Assembly (NCBI GenBank): GCA_902618205.1 | Contig: CACMZL010000005.1 | Span: forward strand, 1 to 59,183 | Direction: 5' to 3' | Source: an uncultured Pelagibacteraceae bacterium | GTDB taxonomy: Bacteria > Pseudomonadota > Alphaproteobacteria > Pelagibacterales > Pelagibacteraceae | DNA: 59,183 nt | Shown: piece by piece, positions 54,101 to 59,183 of the stretch | How the letters are laid out: the number at the start of each line of letters is the position of its first letter | Numbering within the stretch: position 1 is the first letter of the stretch | The notes under the pieces: generated by a model | Databases searched by the model: none | Seen by the model: the letters and a program-made list of their open reading frames with translations, nothing else | Told to the model about the DNA's origin: nothing | Position numbers and translations under genes: made by a program

Positions 54101-55225
54101 ATTAAGTCTGGAGCAAAAGCTACCGGAGTTCAAGCTCCTCATGATATGTACGATTATAGTCTACTCGGAGAGACATGGTCTGATCCAAGAATATTTAGAA
54201 TTCCAAACAACGGTGCTGGTGATACAAACATAGAAGATGATGTTTATGTTGCAGCAATGGGTGGAGGATATGGAACACAATTTGAAGGTGTTGGTTCAAA
54301 CTTAACAATAATCAATTTAGAAGATGATACTAATCCTGGAAGTCTTTACAAAGTAATTGAAATAGAAGATTTAGCATCAAGTGATATCGTTAATTCAACA
54401 CCAGGATCTCCTGTTTTAATTACACCAGATACTGCGACTGGAATTACATTTACTGGAGGTTTATTATATTTAAGTGACCTAGAAGGTAAAATGACTAAAT
54501 TTAATTTATCAAACTTATCAGATGATGGTAATGGGAATGCAGTTAAAATTTTTGATAGTACGACTTTATTTACCGCTGGTTCAACTAAAACTAACGGAAG
54601 ATACATGTATCATTCCATGGATGCTACAATAGGTGGTACAACAAATGAATTATGGTTGTTTGCAGGAACAGGAGACTATGAAAGGATTAATGATACAACA
54701 TCTGGAGTATCAAATTATCTTTTAGGAATTAAAGATAAAGACTATCCTTTCTATAGAGATATCGCTAAACCAACAAAAGCTGATGACATCACAAAGTGTA
54801 AAGATACAACAAATGATACATCCGGTGCTAAATGTCCTCAAAATGCAGATAAAGGTTGGTACATTGTTCTTAAAGATTATGCAAAAATAACAGCAGAGCC
54901 AACAGTATATAAGGGAACTGCTTATTTTCCTGTTTACGAACCAACAAAATCTGTAAACAAATGTAGCTTGGGTAACGCATATATTTGCGGTGTTGATGAT
55001 GAATGTGGAACAAACACTTCATCTCAATTAAATCAAACAATGGGTAAATCAAATAAATGTGCTTATGTTGGACAAGGTGTTTTATCTAAAATTGTAGTAT
55101 TTGCCGATAAATTATTTGCAAACATTGCTGGACAATCTACAGGTAACAAAAAAGACTTAGTAACTCTTCAAGCAGGACAAGGTCAAACAGGAATATATAG
55201 AAGTTCTTGGAGACATAACTATTAA
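51098..55225 (+). CDS. pilY1: PilY1-like pilus tip adhesin with an inserted propeller
   Basis: Secreted protein of 1375 residues. Signal peptide to about residue 24, then the vWA metal site DKSGSMG (Asp44, Ser46, Ser48). Instead of continuing as a vWA, residues about 52-347 form an NHL/beta-propeller-like insert (repeats with YPYDADADSNG, YPYNMTIDKSTGYLYVGG, YPWGLGWDDGNNRLLAA). The vWA resumes at MQAAHAAIKSLV (352), with Thr435 (GGGTDADA) and an Asp near 472 (GDGDWYN). After about 540 the PilY1 beta-propeller follows (AGSNSGILHAFDAKTG) with YDGDCNLTE as a possible calcium site. It works at the pilus tip in adhesion and surface sensing. Confidence 0.9.
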   Translation: MKLKNIVYSIILILFALSNQAFAKALPPGSGIGDVPANVLIMLDKSGSMGWRMSGGTASMRYPYDADADSNGDVLVSQYNRDGVKKFLYGSKTLDTGFGNRGVSGKGNRRYEGNSNCRTSYSYSGETYNDVYYTTAYYERAIVAIRASDGRCLKKYSLGIYPYNMTIDKSTGYLYVGGSWGYKTINLSSGTIYNCSTNINMAYAFGAAISGNKIVYARNNYLYTFQLSSNNHRCPNTSGISSMRYNSGYYTGLQFNPNNNQELWTLSWNNSRMEKLTMNSNLTSISSTTRFGSRSRANSSASATYFYYPWGLGWDDGNNRLLAADLNKGSVQVFDSNGTWIQNFGGAPTTRMQAAHAAIKSLVTDASLTSGVDYGFAYWAHGTAGFSRWSGGNIKTGTGNASPCNNYNCLKVPIYKGGAAAIAKMINSVNPGGGTDADAFMKIAQQYYLHNTYTPVDKNSPCQNSYVLVIGDGDWYNHSRALSKARNLYQQHKIKTFTVAFGTGISNSGLRNFNQLANAGGTNKAIVATTAESLKVQLKAAISQIIASKLSFTAPAITATIEQGGSMYQAQFDYRQNKEWAGTITRTKINPDGSLDTKDKGNWSAVDQMPAPDKRKLWSVIPTTDYKADYNNFRDSNATAVGNLIAIYANDILDYHRDSNNADGSTNNRRCANSPGVIDGTTDDLKGLINFIRGKDYFDYDGDCNLTETRKNPLGDIYHSQLVVVGAPSAETAFVSTNQEAYYRKLKGYDAWAASQFNRKEIIYAGSNSGILHAFDAKTGKEEWGFVPPLLAPNLPNVMNKSLNIAGAGGTNAIFGVDGSIVVHDMYFKSPLDTAKKWHTILFVPYGRGGPGFSVLDVTKPLKPLHLYSIYNDIINNRIYKMDHNQNVSTFDYISRSYSLAAMGESITVADNYNDDFNGSGVDASKKKCASNTNNYCYQGRSWTFPVQGISKNDITIIKDGSNYTNFTVTTDSAGDTVINFAQNIKYSAHPDIDSSEVGITIKSGAKATGVQAPHDMYDYSLLGETWSDPRIFRIPNNGAGDTNIEDDVYVAAMGGGYGTQFEGVGSNLTIINLEDDTNPGSLYKVIEIEDLASSDIVNSTPGSPVLITPDTATGITFTGGLLYLSDLEGKMTKFNLSNLSDDGNGNAVKIFDSTTLFTAGSTKTNGRYMYHSMDATIGGTTNELWLFAGTGDYERINDTTSGVSNYLLGIKDKDYPFYRDIAKPTKADDITKCKDTTNDTSGAKCPQNADKGWYIVLKDYAKITAEPTVYKGTAYFPVYEPTKSVNKCSLGNAYICGVDDECGTNTSSQLNQTMGKSNKCAYVGQGVLSKIVVFADKLFANIAGQSTGNKKDLVTLQAGQGQTGIYRSSWRHNY

Positions 55226-55240
55226 TAATTTTTATCTTTT

Positions 55241-57889
55241 ATGAAAAAGATTTTACTTAGTATTGTCTTCTTTTTTTTATTTACATCAATAAGCAATGCC
55301 GGTCCATGTTTAACAACCATTGCTAGTGCATCAACTAATCAATTGGCCTGTGCAGATGATGATATTTTAAATGTTACTTCTTCTGGTTCAATTACTTACA
55401 ATAATCATAAAGCTGTTGATCTAGAGGATGAAACTGGAGTTCAGATTACAAATGACGGAACAATTGAAACAGAAGATGGAACTAATAAACAAAAAGCAAT
55501 TCATGCTCAATCATCTTTAAATACAACAATAACTAATAATGGAACTATCAACTCAGACAATAATGAAGGGATTTATATAGATTACGCAGAAAATATAACA
55601 ATCACAAACAATGCAGGTGCCACTATTAGCGCTGAAGCAGGAAATGCAATCGAGGGTAAAAATGTTGGTTGGTGTGATAAGGCTGGAAATAATGAAAATT
55701 GTCAATCTAGTTTATCATCTTCGGGCTCTACTGAAGTTGGGCTAATATTGCATAATCACGGTATGATTAGTGCAACACAAGGAACAATTTTGTTAGGCAC
55801 TGGAGGAGGAGGAAACCCACGAAGTCGAGGTGTTAAAATTTATAACTATGATGGAGGAACAATTAAATCTACATCAGGTAATAACCCAATTATCGCAAAA
55901 TATCTTACAGATAGTGAAATTATAAATTATGAGGGAGGAACAATCGAGAGTGCAGGTAGATATGGTATACTAACTGAATATGGATCAAATATTACAATAG
56001 ATAATCGTGGTACAATAACTTCAGATAGAAATACTATTTATTGTAGAGAGTGCTCTGGAGTTACATTTACAAATTCAGGAACGATTAGCTCATCAAACAC
56101 AGGTACTAATACAGGCACGGTTCTTATTGATAGACAAGGAGATAGTGATGCTGCTCACACTATTACTAATAGTGGCACTATTGAATCAGCGTTTGGAGCA
56201 GCAATACAAATAGCTAGAAACACGGGTGGAACAACTATCGACAACACCGGAACAATAACATCATCAACAAGTGCTATTGGAGCTGGTAGAACAAAGAACC
56301 TTACTATAAATAATCATGGTACGATTACTTCAACAGGCGAGCATGATCAAAATCACTTTGGAATTGGATTTGGAAACGACTCAACATCTGTAGCGGCTGG
56401 TGAAAATGTTGTTCTAAACAATTTTGGAACTATTAGTGCGGATAGTGGTGATGCAGATGGAATTAAAATTGGAGATTATCACGCTAATAAAAACTTTAAT
56501 GGTTTAACAATTAATAATTCGGGAACTATTTCAGGAGGTGACAATTCTATTGTCATGGCAAACTCAAATAACACAGGATTAGAAATAGTTACTAAAGGTG
56601 AAGGCACTTATGTTGGTGAAATTGAATTAAATAGTACCATTACTACAATGACATTAGATTGTAGTATTTCAAAAGATCAAAAAATAGAAATTCATAATAA
56701 AACAAATATGGTTGTCACAAATAATCTTTGTGGAAATGATACTTATGAAATATTAGATAGCAACAGTGATCAAGATGCTGATAATTCGGAAACTAATGGT
56801 TTCTTATATGTTTATGGTGAAGATTTAGATATTGATAGCCATAATAAAAAATATAGATCGGAAATATTTTTATCTAATTTAAATGATATTTTTAATTCGG
56901 TTTTAGAAGAAAAAAAATCTAGTGGATATTATTCTGTAAAAAAAAGAGACAATATTTATAAAAATCAAACTACAGGTGTTACAGGAGACTTTGAAATTGA
57001 AAATGATAACTTTACACCCTTCCTAAGTTATTCAAGTCAGCAAGCAAAATTTAATAATGGCGAAACTTTAGATAGTGAAAACTTAGCTATTGGCATAAAA
57101 AAAGAAAGCGGATATGAGAAATTTATATTTTCTGTAGTTTCAATAGTGGGATTAACACAAAATAAATATTTAGATCTTGAAACTGAAACAAAACAGACAA
57201 TTTTAAAAGAAGATTTTGGCCAGTTTGCTGCTGTTAATTATAAAGCTTCAAGAGGAATTAAAATCGATGAAAGCCAAAGTTTAAATATTGAAGTAGATGG
57301 TAAATATGGTTTAAGAAGACTTCCAACTTACTTAACATCTTTTACAGATGGAGATCTTTCTGTTGATGATGCAGTAGATCAAGTATTATCCACAGGTTTT
57401 AATGTTGAGTATTCAAAATCTTTTGAAAATGGGTTTGTTCTTAAACCTTATTCAGGCTTATCTATAAATAAAACTTTAAGTGAAAAAATTGACATTGTTG
57501 CAGATGGTGAAAGAAAAGACATGACCCATTATATGGATGATGATTTAGCAGTAAAAGCTGGTTTAAATATCAGCAAAAATACTGAAAATTTTGGCCTAAA
57601 CTTTAATCTTGAATTTAATGAACAAAATGGACTTAAAGATAGCACTGTAAATATTTCTTTAACTAAGAAAATTCAAAACAATATAAACAAGAAAATAGAG
57701 GGACTACCAATTGATCCTGAACTAGAAAAATTGTTTGATCAATTACAATTAGCCAAGGAAAATGAGAGATTGGCTGAGATAACTGGTAGAGCAGTTGAGG
57801 AGAATAGAATAATGAAGGAAATGATTATTCAATTAATTAAAGAAAACAATAAACTCAAAACAGAGAGAAACCTTTTAATAAAAAATTGA
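55241..57889 (+). CDS. Autotransporter-like adhesin with a C-terminal coiled coil
   Basis: 882 residues with a signal peptide (SISNAG, about residue 21). Residues 65-435 contain about thirteen imperfect repeats with the core (N)xGTI(T/S)S, predicting a parallel beta-helix passenger. Residues about 585-805 resemble an autotransporter barrel (TPFLSYSSQQAKF, LAIGIKKESGYEKF, FGQFAAVNYKAS, VKAGLNISKNTENFGLNFN). Unlike classical autotransporters, the chain continues for about 75 residues as a charged coiled coil (LEKLFDQLQLAKENERLAEI, KENNKLKTERN). It begins 15 bp after pilY1 and converges on the transglutaminase gene with a 15-bp overlap. Confidence 0.75.
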   Translation: MKKILLSIVFFFLFTSISNAGPCLTTIASASTNQLACADDDILNVTSSGSITYNNHKAVDLEDETGVQITNDGTIETEDGTNKQKAIHAQSSLNTTITNNGTINSDNNEGIYIDYAENITITNNAGATISAEAGNAIEGKNVGWCDKAGNNENCQSSLSSSGSTEVGLILHNHGMISATQGTILLGTGGGGNPRSRGVKIYNYDGGTIKSTSGNNPIIAKYLTDSEIINYEGGTIESAGRYGILTEYGSNITIDNRGTITSDRNTIYCRECSGVTFTNSGTISSSNTGTNTGTVLIDRQGDSDAAHTITNSGTIESAFGAAIQIARNTGGTTIDNTGTITSSTSAIGAGRTKNLTINNHGTITSTGEHDQNHFGIGFGNDSTSVAAGENVVLNNFGTISADSGDADGIKIGDYHANKNFNGLTINNSGTISGGDNSIVMANSNNTGLEIVTKGEGTYVGEIELNSTITTMTLDCSISKDQKIEIHNKTNMVVTNNLCGNDTYEILDSNSDQDADNSETNGFLYVYGEDLDIDSHNKKYRSEIFLSNLNDIFNSVLEEKKSSGYYSVKKRDNIYKNQTTGVTGDFEIENDNFTPFLSYSSQQAKFNNGETLDSENLAIGIKKESGYEKFIFSVVSIVGLTQNKYLDLETETKQTILKEDFGQFAAVNYKASRGIKIDESQSLNIEVDGKYGLRRLPTYLTSFTDGDLSVDDAVDQVLSTGFNVEYSKSFENGFVLKPYSGLSINKTLSEKIDIVADGERKDMTHYMDDDLAVKAGLNISKNTENFGLNFNLEFNEQNGLKDSTVNISLTKKIQNNINKKIEGLPIDPELEKLFDQLQLAKENERLAEITGRAVEENRIMKEMIIQLIKENNKLKTERNLLIKN
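55451..56536 (+). repeat. Coding repeats of the (N)xGTI motif
   Basis: Around thirteen degenerate repeats of about 20-30 codons, with cores such as TNNGTINSD, DNRGTITSD, TNSGTIESA, NNHGTITST and NNFGTISAD. The DNA repeats are diverged, so recent tandem expansion is unlikely; they form the beta-helix of the adhesin. Confidence 0.85.
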
Positions 57890-59183
57890 TTTTAAAGATT
57901 TAATAATACTAAAATTTGTGCTTGAGTACTTATTAATCTCAAATGATTTAAAAAATTTATAATATTTATTTTTTTGTATCTCTGGTAACTTTAAATAAAT
58001 CTGTTGAATTGTATCAGATTTTAATATTTTAAATTTTTTTCTTTTTCCAATTAAAATTAAATATAAATAAAATCTCATTATATTTTTACTATTTAAATTG
58101 AATAATAATTTAAATATTAAAAATAAAAATAAAGGTATAAATATCCAAATATATATTTTAGAAAAGTTAAAATTTAATAATTCTTTAATAAAGTTTTTTC
58201 TTTCATTATCATCATATGATAATAAATGCTGAGTCCATACAAAATCAGCATAATTAAAGTAATAACTCATTTTTTTAAAAAAATTAGATGAAAACAAACT
58301 GTTAGATGCAAATTGTTTATTTGAGAAAATATTATTAAGTGTGTTCCTGACATTACTGTCAGGAATTGCTCTGGTTGGATCTATTCTTACCCAGCCTTTA
58401 TCATCTAGCCAGACTTCTGCCCATGCATGCGTATCTTTTTGCTTGAATTTGTAAAAATCACCTACATCATTTAATTCACCTCCATAATAACCTGTTACAA
58501 TTCTACTTGGTATATTTGCAAGTCTTGCAAGAAGAACAAATGTTCCAGCATAATATTCGCAATACCCTTCTTTTAGATTAAAGAAAAAGTTTTCATAATT
58601 ATTTCCAGAAAAATTTTGAGGACTTAAATTATAATAGTAAGATCCATTAGAAAAATTATTGTATAATTTGTTTAAAAATTCTGTCGGTGTTGAAGTATTG
58701 TTATTTAAAACCCATGTTTTAAGTCTATTTGAAATATTAGATGGAGTTTTTGTATAATAGTCTTTTAGATCCGTTCCTAAATAATAATTAGTTTTATATC
58801 TTTTAAAACTAATTTGTTTTTTTCGATCAATTAAATCTCTACTAAAATAAATTTGATTAAAATAATCTTCTAATATCTCAATATTATTAGAAATTAATTT
58901 TGAATTTTTTAAACTTGGAATCCATTTCTTTTTAAAAGGTTCTAAAATTAACTGATACGTTTGATTTAGATCTCTACCATCTTTAACTTTAAAAGATGAT
59001 TTGTATTTATCAAATAAGTAGTAACTTGAAGACGGTCTCCAAGATTTGTCTTCTTCCATGTAATCAAAAATTTTTACTCTAAAATAGAGCTCATCCTTTT
59101 TAAAATTGTTATTTATTAGGGTAAAAACATCCTCATCTGAATTTGAGAACTCACTGAAAGATCCAAGATTAATGCTATCCGGA
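57875..59183 (-). CDS. Transglutaminase-like protein TgpA family (N-terminal part missing)
   Basis: The frame is open to the right edge with no stop, so the true start lies outside; codons above ATG 59059 still read a TgpA-type segment (PDSINLGSFSEFSNSDEDVF). Catalytic triad: Cys in EGYCEYYAGTF, His in DTHAWAEVWL, Asp in WVRIDPT. A membrane helix follows (IYIWIFIPLFLFLIFKLLF), then a cytoplasmic tail. Full-length TgpA proteins carry several N-terminal helices, which would lie beyond the window. Function: membrane transglutaminase/protease-like; substrate unknown. It overlaps the adhesin gene end by 15 bp. Confidence 0.85.
   Translation of the reverse strand, partial: PDSINLGSFSEFSNSDEDVFTLINNNFKKDELYFRVKIFDYMEEDKSWRPSSSYYLFDKYKSSFKVKDGRDLNQTYQLILEPFKKKWIPSLKNSKLISNNIEILEDYFNQIYFSRDLIDRKKQISFKRYKTNYYLGTDLKDYYTKTPSNISNRLKTWVLNNNTSTPTEFLNKLYNNFSNGSYYYNLSPQNFSGNNYENFFFNLKEGYCEYYAGTFVLLARLANIPSRIVTGYYGGELNDVGDFYKFKQKDTHAWAEVWLDDKGWVRIDPTRAIPDSNVRNTLNNIFSNKQFASNSLFSSNFFKKMSYYFNYADFVWTQHLLSYDDNERKNFIKELLNFNFSKIYIWIFIPLFLFLIFKLLFNLNSKNIMRFYLYLILIGKRKKFKILKSDTIQQIYLKLPEIQKNKYYKFFKSFEINKYSSTNFSIIKSLKSIFY

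Noticed and set aside
55451..56536. CRISPR-like repeat array
   Set aside because: Repeats are diverged, in frame, of unequal spacing, and encode the beta-helix of an adhesin.

Overview
The window looks like a piece of chromosome from a marine SAR11-type alphaproteobacterium (Pelagibacterales). The reasons are a very AT-rich sequence, intergenic gaps of a few bases to about 140 bp, many ATGA/TAATG gene overlaps, few strong Shine-Dalgarno sites, and a gene set dominated by ABC uptake of compatible solutes and amino acids. This placement is inference; no rRNA or tRNA gene was seen, and no gap above about 150 bp lacks a gene.

Region 1 (1-11.3 kb) is a quaternary-amine catabolism island. It holds a glycine-betaine ABC binding protein (cut by the left edge) and ATPase, a gamma-butyrobetaine-hydroxylase-type oxygenase broken by one frameshift, carnitine dehydrogenase, dehydrocarnitine cleavage enzyme and betainyl-CoA thioesterase. 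It also holds a PhnZ/TmpB-type mixed-valent di-iron oxygenase, a choline dehydrogenase, a CitE-like lyase, an SDR and two GFA-fold proteins. Carnitine, choline and possibly trimethylaminoethylphosphonate would all converge on glycine betaine.

Region 2 (11.4-25.5 kb) carries two Liv-type ABC importers, one of them split around a convergent junction, plus glutarate 2-hydroxylase (glaH), a P5C-reductase-like enzyme, AzlC/AzlD and a LysE exporter. It is an amino-acid and C5-acid traffic region.

Region 3 (25.6-35 kb) is housekeeping and redox: glutaredoxin, MsrB, an HDAC-like amidohydrolase, AceE, a 2-hydroxyacid dehydrogenase, a DadA-like oxidase and an EamA transporter. An inverse-autotransporter barrel sits beside a secreted protein of unknown function.

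Region 4 (35-57.9 kb) is a nearly complete type IV pilus locus: two pilins, PilC, PilB, an MshL-like secretin, PilP-like, PilO-like, a PilM-PilN fusion, PilT, four minor pilins, a secreted unknown protein and a PilY1 with an unusual inserted propeller. A complete partner-switching module is embedded in it: an ammonium transporter fused to a PP2C/SpoIIE phosphatase at the end of the pilin gene cluster, and a STAS protein plus an RsbW-like kinase transcribed divergently from the pilin promoter. This is the strongest candidate for an undescribed system: ammonium-coupled control of pili or of an unknown output. An autotransporter adhesin with a C-terminal coiled coil and a TgpA-like transglutaminase (cut by the right edge) close the window.
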